A stretch of 40,238 bases of DNA from VGKP01 sp964578345 (GTDB lineage: Archaea > Nanobdellota > Nanobdellia > Pacearchaeales > GW2011-AR1), in assembly GCA_964578345.1 (NCBI GenBank), contig CAZOCP010000004.1, positions 1-40,238 on the forward strand, written 5' to 3'. Positions 17,177-24,901 of the stretch are shown one piece after another. How positions within the stretch are numbered: position 1 is the first letter of the stretch; each line of letters starts with the position of its first letter. The notes beneath the pieces are model-generated. The model had not been told where the DNA came from and searched no databases. It saw only the letters and a program-made list of their open reading frames with translations. Both the position numbers and the translations under genes were made by a program.

Positions 17177-19108
17177 TTACGGAGTCTGTAAGTAATTATC
17201 TTTTCTAAATTCCCCGCGCTCAGCTTTTTCTAATAAACTATCAAGACCGAGATACGTGAAGCGTTCTCTATAAAATTGTGAATTTTCCAAATGCTCTCGC
17301 GTCATTTTTCTTGCTTGCTGAGCATCTTCATACCTACCAAGACGATCGCGTAAAACGCTTAAATAAAAATGTGCGACTGGATTTTCAGGATCTTTGCGTT
17401 GAACAACTTCTACAAGACATCGCTCTTGCATGCCTAATTTATTTGCTTTCGTTCTTTGCGTAGGATCCTTAAAGTCCTCATAATTCACATAATACTCGAC
17501 GAAGAATCTAACGTTCTTGAGTTCATCTCTCTTAGGAGCGTAGTCAAGGTCTCTATGAAGAATGTCTTCAAAACTCTGATCTGATCTATTTCTTAATTCA
17601 CGCTCATATTTTGACTGTAAACCAAAACCAGTAGTAAAACGATTCATTGCTTCATTAGTTATGTCTACTTTTCTTTGTCCGCTTTTTTCAAGATTTTTTG
17701 CAATTTCTGTTCCAGGAAGAGGCATGCAGACTTGGACTGTGTACCAATCCAGATGCATTTTTTTTGATAGAGCAATAGTATCCCATATTTGGCCGATAGT
17801 CTCGGCAGGGTGCTCTCCATCTTCAGGAAAGCCAATAATGAGAAATCCCTTCGTATAAATTTTTGAATGACGATCAAGAATTTCTGCTGCTTGGAAGAAT
17901 CGTTCGATAGTGGCAGGCTTGTGAATACGTTTAAGGATTTCTAGATTTCCTGATTCTATGCCAAAGCTCATTCCAATGCAGCCAGAAGCTTCTGAAGCAG
18001 ATGCAAGATCTTCATCTAATGCTGCTGCGATGATTCCATTGGAAGCGTCCCAAGTGATACCTAAATTACGGTCCACCATTTTGTTGAAGACTTCCATTGT
18101 ACGTTTCTTGTCGTTAAAGAGATCATCATCAAGCCAAACAAAATGTTGTATACCATATGTGTCGCGCAGAGATTCCATTTCATCTACCACATCATCAGCA
18201 GGCCTATGTCGTACACCTTTGCCATTAAATTCTCTTACTGAACAGAAAGAGCAATGAGCTCGACAGCCGCGTGATTTTAGGATTGTGCTACATCTTATAT
18301 TATCTCCACGGAGCCATGCATATACACCTATCTTTCCATAATCAGTATACTCTCCGATGGGAAGGTCTTGGTAATTCGGAAAAAGAGTAATAACTTCAGA
18401 AGAAGGAACATTGCGCTCATTCAGAGAAACAAATTTGTCATCTATAATAGTAGCCAACTGTGTAAGTTTGCTTTTGTCAACTCTGTCATTAGTAAAATCG
18501 ACTATGTCTGGAAAGCTATTGTCTGATTCATAAAGAGAAACAAAATCTATGCCTGGGCTGTTTCTTAAAACTTCCTCTGCTGCAAGTGCGGGGTGTGCAC
18601 CTCCAGCAATAATAGGCACTTTTATACCACGATTGCGAATGTAATCAACAATAGATTGCATAGAAAGTTGAATCATGGTATACATGCAGGTAACACCCAC
18701 CATGTCTGGATTAAATTCATCAAATGTTCTTGCTAATTTATCCTGCCATGCATGATCATAATTAAACTCTTCTAAGGGAGGAGTATTCACCTTTTTCATG
18801 ATCTCAAAATTAAGGTCTGCAATTTTTGGCTGATATCCTCTGTTTTCAAGCTGACGTGAAAGAAGAGCAAGGCCATATGGAGGATAGCAGGGATAACTTT
18901 GCGTACGCGCTAATTTCAGATCAAAATTTTCTTTCGTTGTCATAGGAGGATTAATAAGAAGAATTCTATTTACTTTGGAAGGAAAACGCTCGCGGAGCTT
19001 TGCAACTATGTACTCTCGCGCCCCTATAACGGTGTTGCATGGCAGTCCCTCTGCCTTCTCTAAAATTTCTTCAAGAGACACCTCTTGCCTATGTTCAGAT
19101 AATACCAT
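17177..19108 (-). CDS. B12-binding radical SAM protein with TPR-like C-terminus
   Basis: 643 residues. Residues about 48-200 form a cobalamin-binding fold (ILLINPPMTTKENF, YPPYGLALLSRQLENRGY, GVTCMYTMIQLS, PIIAGGAHPALAAEEVL). A radical SAM core follows, with the cluster motif CRAHCSFC at about 280-287, then WLDDDLF, FGIESGN and GFLIIGFPEDGEHP. The last 90 residues hold a TPR-like unit (AHFYLSVLRDRLGRYEDAQ). This BchE/class B layout methylates unactivated carbons or rearranges substrates in cofactor, lipid and antibiotic synthesis. Here it could methylate a sugar or lipid carbon. A TATA-like TTTATATAT at 19137-19145 lies about 33 nt before the ATG. Confidence 0.88.
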   Translation of the reverse strand: MVLSEHRQEVSLEEILEKAEGLPCNTVIGAREYIVAKLRERFPSKVNRILLINPPMTTKENFDLKLARTQSYPCYPPYGLALLSRQLENRGYQPKIADLNFEIMKKVNTPPLEEFNYDHAWQDKLARTFDEFNPDMVGVTCMYTMIQLSMQSIVDYIRNRGIKVPIIAGGAHPALAAEEVLRNSPGIDFVSLYESDNSFPDIVDFTNDRVDKSKLTQLATIIDDKFVSLNERNVPSSEVITLFPNYQDLPIGEYTDYGKIGVYAWLRGDNIRCSTILKSRGCRAHCSFCSVREFNGKGVRHRPADDVVDEMESLRDTYGIQHFVWLDDDLFNDKKRTMEVFNKMVDRNLGITWDASNGIIAAALDEDLASASEASGCIGMSFGIESGNLEILKRIHKPATIERFFQAAEILDRHSKIYTKGFLIIGFPEDGEHPAETIGQIWDTIALSKKMHLDWYTVQVCMPLPGTEIAKNLEKSGQRKVDITNEAMNRFTTGFGLQSKYERELRNRSDQSFEDILHRDLDYAPKRDELKNVRFFVEYYVNYEDFKDPTQRTKANKLGMQERCLVEVVQRKDPENPVAHFYLSVLRDRLGRYEDAQQARKMTREHLENSQFYRERFTYLGLDSLLEKAERGEFRKDNYLQTP

Positions 19109-19179
19109 TTTTCTCTAATTTTTCTAATGGAAACAAATATATAAATCTTTCATTTCTGTGAACTTTGTTTGCGAGCATG

Positions 19180-19674
19180 TTAGAGTTCTTTTATTTTTTT
19201 GATAATGGACGAAGTGCTAATACCCTCGAATTCTGCAGGGCAAGTGCGTTCAAGAATAACAAGTTTTATATTAAGGCGCTTCACCATAGCTTCTCGATAA
19301 GGAATATTGAAAGCATCTTTATTAATAGTGTAGATATCAGGCTTCAGCTGCTCGAGGAAGTGATTAATAAGAAAGAGCGGATCGTCTTTAGGAGCGTCAT
19401 ATGTATCAAGCAAAACATAATCTACTGGCTTCATGCCATCGACCATCTTCAAACGAATATGTTCATTCATGATCGGGCGTTTATCACCTTTGTAACTTTG
19501 AATGTTTTTGTCCTTCCCTATAACTACAACGAGAATATCTCCAAGACTTTTACAGTCTTCGAAGAAAAGAAGATGCCCTGCGTGCGGAAAGTCAAATGTT
19601 CCTGTACAAAAAATAATTTTTTGGTTTTTGTGCTTCTCCCGTATTTTTGACAAGTCTTTTGGGGTGATAATCAT
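19180..19674 (-). CDS. RfaE/HldE C-terminal-like nucleotidyltransferase
   Basis: 164 residues of the cytidylyltransferase-like HIGH superfamily. The nucleotide loop reads CTGTFDFPHAGHLLFFED, with the HxGH signature as HAGH. Next come SYKGDKRPIMNEHIRLKMVDG and the terminal ISTSSIIKKI motif. This last motif, like the STTNIIKKI of HldE, favours the heptose-1-phosphate adenylyltransferase or related group over archaeal FAD synthase (RibL), but RibL-like activity is not excluded. A TATA box lies 25 nt upstream. With an IMPase-family enzyme, a HAD phosphatase and a HddA/HddC fusion in the same locus, a sugar-phosphate activation role is likely. Confidence 0.78.
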   Translation of the reverse strand: MIITPKDLSKIREKHKNQKIIFCTGTFDFPHAGHLLFFEDCKSLGDILVVVIGKDKNIQSYKGDKRPIMNEHIRLKMVDGMKPVDYVLLDTYDAPKDDPLFLINHFLEQLKPDIYTINKDAFNIPYREAMVKRLNIKLVILERTCPAEFEGISTSSIIKKIKEL

Positions 19675-19695
19675 GGAAACAAAGAAAAATGGTTA

Positions 19696-19703
19696 TATAT
19701 AAA
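19696..19703 (-). promoter_or_regulatory. TATA box for the nucleotidyltransferase
   Basis: The minus strand reads TTTATATA, centred 25 nt from the ATG at 19674. Confidence 0.55.
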
Positions 19704-19739
19704 TGTTCTTTTTTATCATGGCTCTTTATTACCATAATG

Positions 19740-19748
19740 TTTATATAG
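19740..19748 (+). promoter_or_regulatory. TATA box for Nudix-like paralogue 2
   Basis: TTTATATAG is centred 25 nt before the ATG at 19769, giving a compact divergent pair of promoters with the preceding gene. Confidence 0.55.
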
Positions 19749-19768
19749 AATTTACATGAGACAGAAAA

Positions 19769-20467
19769 ATGAAACGTGATATTCAACATCATGTAGCTGT
19801 AATGATTATTGAATCATCTAGAGGTAATCAATTTCTTATGGGCCTTTATGATAATACTTATCCTCTTAAAGTATTTAGAGAACGCGTAAATCTTATCGGG
19901 GGAAATCAGCACCCAGAAGACTATTCTCCAAGGGGAATTCTTGAACGTGAGCTCACAGAAGAATTTTCGATACGACATACCCAAGAGAAAAGTATAGAAG
20001 AAGCCATCAGCCGCACCTCTGGGAAGGGAGTAGGGGCTCTAGTACCAAAAGAATTCGCATCTCAAGATGATATTGATCGGATTCGTAACTTTCTTCTAGC
20101 TCAATACGCTGCTTATAAGGATTTTCATATTGATGCTCCGTATATAAAACATATACCAAACGCTGCGGCCATTTACAGTGTATTTAAAGCTTCCCTGCCT
20201 TATGATCTTTTTGAATGCGCGAGAGAGAATCTCCGTCTTGGAAAAAGTATTAAATCTGAAGGATTTGCAACTATTATGAGCGCTGATGATTTAAAAAAAG
20301 GAACTCTGCTTTCTGCAGGAGGAACTCCTGTTATTATGTCTGATTATCTAAATTCACCTATTCCAGATCCTTATGGATTGCGTGGAGAAGATCTTGGTGC
20401 ACCAAGATCTTCTCTTGCGGAATATGAAACTGAGTTTAACTATGTCAATGTTCAGAGAAAGAAATAA
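19769..20467 (+). CDS. Nudix-like protein (paralogue 2)
   Basis: 232 residues, clearly paralogous to the protein at 15523-16278: HHVAVMIIESSRGNQFLMG matches the first strand, RVNLIGGNQHPEDYSP the loop, and ERELTEEFSI the metal-binding half of the Nudix box. Both share a central variable insertion, a DDLKKGTLLSAGGTP-type late segment and an aromatic C-terminus. The Gly-x5-Glu half of the box is noncanonical in both. Duplication within 4 kb suggests two related substrates, perhaps NDP-sugars, or a regulatory rather than hydrolytic role. A TATA box lies 25 nt upstream; the gene ends two bases before the convergent kinase gene. Confidence 0.65.
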   Translation: MKRDIQHHVAVMIIESSRGNQFLMGLYDNTYPLKVFRERVNLIGGNQHPEDYSPRGILERELTEEFSIRHTQEKSIEEAISRTSGKGVGALVPKEFASQDDIDRIRNFLLAQYAAYKDFHIDAPYIKHIPNAAAIYSVFKASLPYDLFECARENLRLGKSIKSEGFATIMSADDLKKGTLLSAGGTPVIMSDYLNSPIPDPYGLRGEDLGAPRSSLAEYETEFNYVNVQRKK

Positions 20468-20468
20468 T

Positions 20469-21065
20469 TCAATATCTCAGCAGGATTTTTTCAATTGTTC
20501 TTGTAAATTCTCTCATACTAAACTCTACTTTTTCACAAGAAATAGTATTTTTTTCAGTGTTATATCTTAGGTATGAAATAAAATCATGCCCAGGATACCT
20601 AAAATCCATCCAGATATTCTCCCAAAGATTTTTAATTCTATAATATACTTCAGGGTCTGTTGGTTTGGAGACAAGCCCGTCCTTGGGATTTCTCTTTAGT
20701 ATACGCCGCGTTGCTTCCTCTTCAGAACAGAAACATTCTAATGTTATCACTTTCTTTTCGCAAGAAGAAGCGATGCCATATAATTGGTTTCTCCGCGCTA
20801 CTTGTCTGTGCCCTGCTAACACAATTACGCCCTTTCCTTCACGTAAGTACTCTGCTGTGATTCGATCAATCTGTCTGAGAATAGTATCTTGTTTTTGTGG
20901 CATTTTTTTCATGCCTGCTGCCCTTCGCAATTCATTTTGATCAATCAGCTCGAAATTCTTAGAATGTTTATGCAATTTTTCAGCGGCAGTTTGTTTTCCT
21001 GTACCTGGTAAGCCGGCAATCAAAATTAGATATGGAATATCTAACGTCTGCTTTTCATCATTCAT
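20469..21065 (-). CDS. P-loop kinase-like ATPase (AAA_33/zeta-toxin-like)
   Basis: 198 residues with a Walker A motif IAGLPGTGKQTAAEKL (about residues 16-31) close to the N-terminus and a Walker B-like GKGVIVLAGH (about 78-87). Arg-rich helices follow (EEEATRRILKRNPKDG), the typical lid of small-molecule kinases. The family covers adenylylsulfate, gluconate, polynucleotide and zeta-toxin kinases. The substrate cannot be told from the sequence; in this locus a sugar, sugar-nucleotide or aminoglycan kinase is a fair guess. The start is supported by a TATA box 25 nt upstream. It is convergent with Nudix paralogue 2. Confidence 0.78.
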   Translation of the reverse strand: MNDEKQTLDIPYLILIAGLPGTGKQTAAEKLHKHSKNFELIDQNELRRAAGMKKMPQKQDTILRQIDRITAEYLREGKGVIVLAGHRQVARRNQLYGIASSCEKKVITLECFCSEEEATRRILKRNPKDGLVSKPTDPEVYYRIKNLWENIWMDFRYPGHDFISYLRYNTEKNTISCEKVEFSMREFTRTIEKILLRY

Positions 21066-21085
21066 GTAATAGATTTCTCAATTTG

Positions 21086-21094
21086 CCTTAAATA
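21086..21094 (-). promoter_or_regulatory. TATA box for the P-loop kinase gene
   Basis: The minus strand reads TATTTAAGG, centred 25 nt from the ATG at 21065. Confidence 0.5.
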
Positions 21095-21154
21095 GATTTT
21101 TATGTTGAAGATGATATATTGTATAAGTATAGATAGAAACATACTATCTAAACC

Positions 21155-21162
21155 TTTAAATA
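21155..21162 (+). promoter_or_regulatory. TATA box for the epimerase at 21185
   Basis: TTTAAATA, preceded by CC, is centred 26 nt before the ATG at 21185. Confidence 0.6.
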
Positions 21163-21184
21163 GGACTAGCTTTCTTCACTTCTT

Positions 21185-22162
21185 ATGGATAATTTTTATC
21201 AAGGCAAAAAGATTCTTGTGGCCGGCGGTACTGGATTGATGGGGGCTCCACTTGTTAACATGCTCGTTGAACAAGGAGCAAAAGTGCGTGTAGCTTCTTT
21301 AGATTCTTCGGAACTAGCGCATCCTGCAGCAGAATTCATATATGGAGATCTTATGAATATAAAAAATTGTTATGGGGCTTGTGATGGACAGGAGATCGTT
21401 TTCAATCTTTTGGGAGCAAAAGGTTCACCAAAAATGAATCATGAAAAACAAGCAGTGTTTTTTGATGCAAATATCATTCCTAATCTAGTGCTTCTAAGAA
21501 CCGCGCACGAATCTGGTGTCCAACGATTTCTTTACACTAGCACTGTTGGAGTTTATCCACAAGCAGAGAGATTTTATGAAGATATAGATTTATGGAGTAC
21601 CTTTCCTTCAGAGAAATTCCCCGGATGGGCAAAAAGAATGGGAGAACTTCAAGCAGAAGCCTACGCCCTTCAGTATAAATGGGATAAAATATCTATTATT
21701 AGACCGACAAACACCTATGGTCCTAATGATAACTTCGATCCAAAAAATGCAATGGTAATTCCTTCACTTATTCAACGTATCATGGAAGGAGAAAATCCTT
21801 TAGTTGTAAGAAGTAAGAATACCAGACGAGACTTCCTATATGCAGAAGATGTTGCGCGCGGTATGATGCTTGTAGTAGAAAGTGGGTATAATAAGCCAGT
21901 CAATCTGGGTTCAGGAGAAGGTTGCACTATAGAACAACTAGTTAATACAATTATAGCTCATGTTGATAAGAAACCGCACATTTTTTGGAAAGAAGGAGAG
22001 CATTCTAAAGATAAAGTTAGAGTTATGGATATTAGTCGTGCGACTGCATTAGGCTGGCGGCCCCGCATATCGCTTGATGAAGGTATTGCGCGGACCATGG
22101 AATGGTATCGAGAAAATCATGGAGAAATGCAGAGAAAATATAATGCCTTTGATAGCAGTTGA
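21185..22162 (+). CDS. Extended SDR: NAD-dependent sugar epimerase/dehydratase-like, active-site Tyr absent
   Basis: 325 residues of the extended SDR family that includes UDP-glucose 4-epimerase and GDP-fucose synthase. The NAD loop is VAGGTGLMGAPLV (residues 12-24). The Ser/Thr strand is FLYTSTVGVYP and the downstream signature is IIRPTNTYGPNDNFDP. Where the family has Tyr-x3-Lys, this protein reads PGWAK (Pro146 to Lys150), so by eye alignment Tyr is missing. Some relatives with a GWAKRMGE motif may share that. RRDFLYAEDVARGMM and the late GWRPRISLDEGIARTMEWY are normal. It may keep epimerase-like chemistry with another acid/base, or bind without oxidation. A TATA box is 26 nt upstream. Confidence 0.82.
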   Translation: MDNFYQGKKILVAGGTGLMGAPLVNMLVEQGAKVRVASLDSSELAHPAAEFIYGDLMNIKNCYGACDGQEIVFNLLGAKGSPKMNHEKQAVFFDANIIPNLVLLRTAHESGVQRFLYTSTVGVYPQAERFYEDIDLWSTFPSEKFPGWAKRMGELQAEAYALQYKWDKISIIRPTNTYGPNDNFDPKNAMVIPSLIQRIMEGENPLVVRSKNTRRDFLYAEDVARGMMLVVESGYNKPVNLGSGEGCTIEQLVNTIIAHVDKKPHIFWKEGEHSKDKVRVMDISRATALGWRPRISLDEGIARTMEWYRENHGEMQRKYNAFDSS

Positions 22163-22175
22163 ATTATTTTAAATC

Positions 22176-22223
22176 TTCAGTAAATGAAATTAATTTTCAG
22201 ATATTTTAATTTCATTTACTGAA
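22176..22223. terminator. 18-bp perfect inverted repeat downstream of the epimerase
   Basis: TTCAGTAAATGAAATTAA (22176-22193) is exactly complementary to 22206-22223, with a 12-nt loop. It follows the epimerase stop by 13 nt, so it could act as a transcript-end hairpin. No U-tract of the bacterial type follows. A weaker GAAATTAATTTTC palindrome lies at about 22232-22244. Confidence 0.5.
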
Positions 22224-22384
22224 TACCAACGGAAATTAATTTTCGTACAAAATTTTTTCCTTGGCATACATAGAGTAGTTAAGGATTTTCCAGCTAATTT
22301 GTATGTTAAGATTTAAGGTTTACTTAGCATATTGGAGTATACGAATGTTTAAGAAGATTATGTAAAATTGTAATTTATAGCACT

Positions 22385-23299
22385 ATGAGATCTGTTGATT
22401 ATAATACTCTGCCAGATATTGCAAATGCCTTTTCTAAAGAAGTAACTCTTGAAATGTTTAGTAAAATGTGCATGATAAGATATTTTGAAGAGAATGTGAG
22501 AAAAGCATCTGATAAAAAGATGATTAGATGCCCTATCTATCTTTCTATTGGGCAGGAATCGATTCAGGCCGCTCTTTCTACTGTATATAAACCTGAATGG
22601 AAATTTCATCAACATCGATGTCATGGAATGTATCTTGCATATGGAGGTAATAAAGAAGCCCTGATTGATGAACTAATTCATCGTAAGACAGGATGCGCAC
22701 AAGGTATGGGTGGATCTGCTTCTATTCATGATCCTGCTATTGGCATGATCGGACATGATGGTCATATGGGAACACAAGTGCCTATAGGAATTGGCCATAT
22801 GTTTAGTAAGAATTATAAAAATGATAGAAAAGAAAACGGCCTCATTGTGATGGGCGATGCATCAGCAGAAGAAGATTACGTGCTTGCTGCATTGCCCTGG
22901 GCCTCGCATAAGAAACTTCCTATTTTGTTTGTTTGTGAAGATAACAATCTATCAATTCTAACTGAAGTAAAAGTAAGAAGAAAGTGGGAAACTGCTGACA
23001 TTGCGGGAGCATTTAAAATGCCTGCTGTTGATATTGCAGATGACCCCTGGACTATTATGCATTATGCGCTTGAGTTTCAAAATAATTTACCTGCTTATAT
23101 GAATATTCGTACTGCCAGAGCAATAAGACATCAAGGTACAAAAAGTGATGGGGAGCCTGAATGGAACCGTTTTGAATTAGCAAAAGAAAGGATAACTGAA
23201 TTAGGATTAAAAAAAGATGCACTGGGATTGGAAGGAAAAATAATTGAAGAAATGAATAAACTTTGGGAAAGAAGATTGGAGAAAGAAATAGTTTTATAA
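22385..23299 (+). CDS. Thiamine-diphosphate dehydrogenase E1 alpha-like subunit
   Basis: 304 residues related to pyruvate/2-oxoacid dehydrogenase E1 alpha. The N-terminal MCMIRYFEENVRKASDKK is close to the family start, followed by LSIGQESIQAALSTV and HHRTG-like HRKTGCAQGMGGSAS. The thiamine-diphosphate/Mg motif appears as VMGDASAEEDY then CEDNN; the usual GDG is GDA here. A single nucleotide separates it from the beta subunit gene. No E2 or E3 component is in the window, so a complete dehydrogenase is unlikely. By analogy to E1-like pairs in the avilamycin and aldgamycin pathways, it might transfer a two-carbon unit to a keto sugar. That is inference. Confidence 0.83.
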   Translation: MRSVDYNTLPDIANAFSKEVTLEMFSKMCMIRYFEENVRKASDKKMIRCPIYLSIGQESIQAALSTVYKPEWKFHQHRCHGMYLAYGGNKEALIDELIHRKTGCAQGMGGSASIHDPAIGMIGHDGHMGTQVPIGIGHMFSKNYKNDRKENGLIVMGDASAEEDYVLAALPWASHKKLPILFVCEDNNLSILTEVKVRRKWETADIAGAFKMPAVDIADDPWTIMHYALEFQNNLPAYMNIRTARAIRHQGTKSDGEPEWNRFELAKERITELGLKKDALGLEGKIIEEMNKLWERRLEKEIVL

Positions 23300-23300
23300 G

Positions 23301-24227
23301 ATGGCAGAACAACAAAGAGAAGTTATAAAAAGAATCTCAAGAGAACATTTACTTAAGAATAATGGTGTATTGATGGGACAGTGTCTCAGTGCAGTTGGAT
23401 GGGTTGGAAAAACTGTTCCAGAGATGACAGAAGAGGAAGGTATTATTGAGCTTCCCATGGCTGATGTGGCTGGTGGATATATTGTGGTTGGAACAGCTCT
23501 TGCAGGGAGAAGGCCATTGTATATTGTCCGTTATCAGGGGTTTCAGTGGTTCAATGCTCCAGGAATTATCAATTATGCAGTAAAGGCGAAAGAACTTTGG
23601 GGCTATTCATGCCCTGTCTTTATTCGTTCAATTGCCATGGAGGGAGGTATTGGGCCTGTAGCTTCGAATAGCCATCATGGCCTCTACTATAGAATGCCTG
23701 GCATTCCTATTGCTGCGCCTGCAACTTCTAGAGAGTATGAAGCTGTATGGAAATACTTTATGGAACATGACGGCCCTCTTTATGTAAGTGAGCATAGAAA
23801 ACTATGGGACGTTGACTTTGAAATGCCTGATATAATCAAAGATAAAGCCGACATTACCTTGCTTCCCATCTCTTCTCCTAGACTTAATGCTTTAGAAGCT
23901 AGGACGATGCTTGAGAATCAAGGGATAGTATGCAATATTATACATTTGCCTTGGATTAAACCATTTTCTTTAAATCAAAAAGATGATGAAATTGATTATT
24001 CATTGCAAAATTCAAAACATGGGGGCATAGTATTGGACGGGGATTATCCGAATGGAGTTGCTAAGAATATTGCTTACGACTTAATGCATATGCATTATAA
24101 AGATGATAAAAGAAAAGTCTATGCGATGGCTCTCGAGGAAAGAACTGCTGGTTTTGCGCCGCATCTTGACAATTTGCCACCGAGTCCTAAACAAATTTAT
24201 GAAAAGGTAAGAGAGATAATTTCTTAA
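23301..24227 (+). CDS. Thiamine-diphosphate dehydrogenase E1 beta-like subunit
   Basis: 308 residues of the transketolase-type pyrimidine-binding and C-terminal domains. The stretch LPMADVAGGYIVVGTALAG aligns with the E1 beta segment that holds the Glu activating the thiamine aminopyrimidine; here the position is Asp55. Later motifs are SHHGLYYRMPGIPIAAPATS and the C-terminal ITLLPISSPRLNALEARTML. The gene starts 1 nt after the alpha subunit stop, so the two make an alpha2beta2-type enzyme. The conservative Glu to Asp change and the absence of an E2 partner suggest nonoxidative decarboxylation or acyl/ketol transfer, perhaps to a deoxy-keto sugar. A hairpin element lies just downstream (24234-24286). 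Confidence 0.83.
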   Translation: MAEQQREVIKRISREHLLKNNGVLMGQCLSAVGWVGKTVPEMTEEEGIIELPMADVAGGYIVVGTALAGRRPLYIVRYQGFQWFNAPGIINYAVKAKELWGYSCPVFIRSIAMEGGIGPVASNSHHGLYYRMPGIPIAAPATSREYEAVWKYFMEHDGPLYVSEHRKLWDVDFEMPDIIKDKADITLLPISSPRLNALEARTMLENQGIVCNIIHLPWIKPFSLNQKDDEIDYSLQNSKHGGIVLDGDYPNGVAKNIAYDLMHMHYKDDKRKVYAMALEERTAGFAPHLDNLPPSPKQIYEKVREIIS

Positions 24228-24233
24228 AAACCG

Positions 24234-24286
24234 TCAAAAATCTTTTATAGATTTTTGAAGGTGAAGTTTGTAACAGGCGCTCGTTT
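24234..24286 (+). repeat. Hairpin element, third degenerate copy
   Basis: TCAAAAATC (24234-24242) and GATTTTTGA (24250-24258) form a 9-bp hairpin with a 7-nt loop. Six bases later AGTTTGTAACAGGCGCTCGTTT (24265-24286) matches the 23-nt block GGTTTGTGACGGG... of the copies at 39521-39543 and 37873-37895 (minus), with three substitutions and one deletion. The hairpin sequence differs from theirs but keeps its pairing and TCA/TGA ends. It lies between the E1 beta stop and the promoter of the DJ-1-like gene. Confidence 0.75.
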
Positions 24287-24345
24287 TTTGAACTGAGAAA
24301 ATTTAAGCAGGTGTTCGAGAAGAGGCTTGCTCGACATAACAAAGC

Positions 24346-24353
24346 TTTTATAC
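24346..24353 (+). promoter_or_regulatory. TATA box for the DJ-1/PfpI-like gene
   Basis: TTTTATAC is centred 25 nt before the ATG at 24374 and supports that start over the GTG at 24311. Confidence 0.5.
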
Positions 24354-24373
24354 ATCATATTTTTCCAACTAAT

Positions 24374-24901
24374 ATGAAAAAAGCCCTAATCATCACAGGA
24401 AAACTGGTGCAAGATCATGAATTTATTTATCCTTATTATCGCCTGCAAGAAGAAGGATTTGATGTTATTGTTGCAACAGAAGATGGGAAGGAAACAGTTG
24501 GACAATTAGGAACAAAAATTCCTGTGCATTCAACTATCTCTTCTATAAATTCTGATGAATTTGATCTGCTTGTTCTACCTGGAGGGGCCAAAGCACTCGA
24601 GTATATCAGGCAAAATAAAGAAGTATTAGAGATTATAAGAAAGTGGAATGCAGAGAAAAAAATAATCGCGGCTGTCTGCCATGGAAGCCAACTTCTTATA
24701 TCTGCTAAGATAATAAAAGGAAGAAAAATAAGCGGGTATTATAGCATCAAAGATGATATTGAAAATGCTGGGGCTATGTATGTTGATGCTCCATTTGTTA
24801 CCGATAGAAATATTATCACCTCTCCTCATTATAAATACCTAGGCCCATGGATGAAAGAAACATTTAGAGTTTTTGCTGAGAAAAATGATAGAAACAATTA
24901 G
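24374..24901 (+). CDS. DJ-1/PfpI-family protein
   Basis: 175 residues with the class I glutamine-amidotransferase-like fold of DJ-1/PfpI. It starts MKKALIITGKLVQDHEFIYP, followed by DLLVLPGGAKALEYI and the nucleophile elbow IAAVCHGSQLLI with the Cys at about residue 98 and adjacent His. PfpI proteins act as proteases, deglycases or chaperone-like enzymes; the sequence does not distinguish these. The extension upstream to a GTG at 24311 would run through the hairpin element tail and is rejected, because a TATA box lies 25 nt before the ATG. It overlaps the cupin gene by 17 nt. Confidence 0.85.
   Translation: MKKALIITGKLVQDHEFIYPYYRLQEEGFDVIVATEDGKETVGQLGTKIPVHSTISSINSDEFDLLVLPGGAKALEYIRQNKEVLEIIRKWNAEKKIIAAVCHGSQLLISAKIIKGRKISGYYSIKDDIENAGAMYVDAPFVTDRNIITSPHYKYLGPWMKETFRVFAEKNDRNN

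Noticed and set aside
17958..18257. 99-codon plus-strand frame inside the radical SAM gene
   Set aside because: It is Ser-rich and antisense to the conserved radical SAM core.
19165..19650. 161-codon plus-strand frame opposite the nucleotidyltransferase
   Set aside because: The opposite strand carries clear family motifs (HAGH loop, ISTSSIIKKI) and a promoter, so this is a shadow frame.
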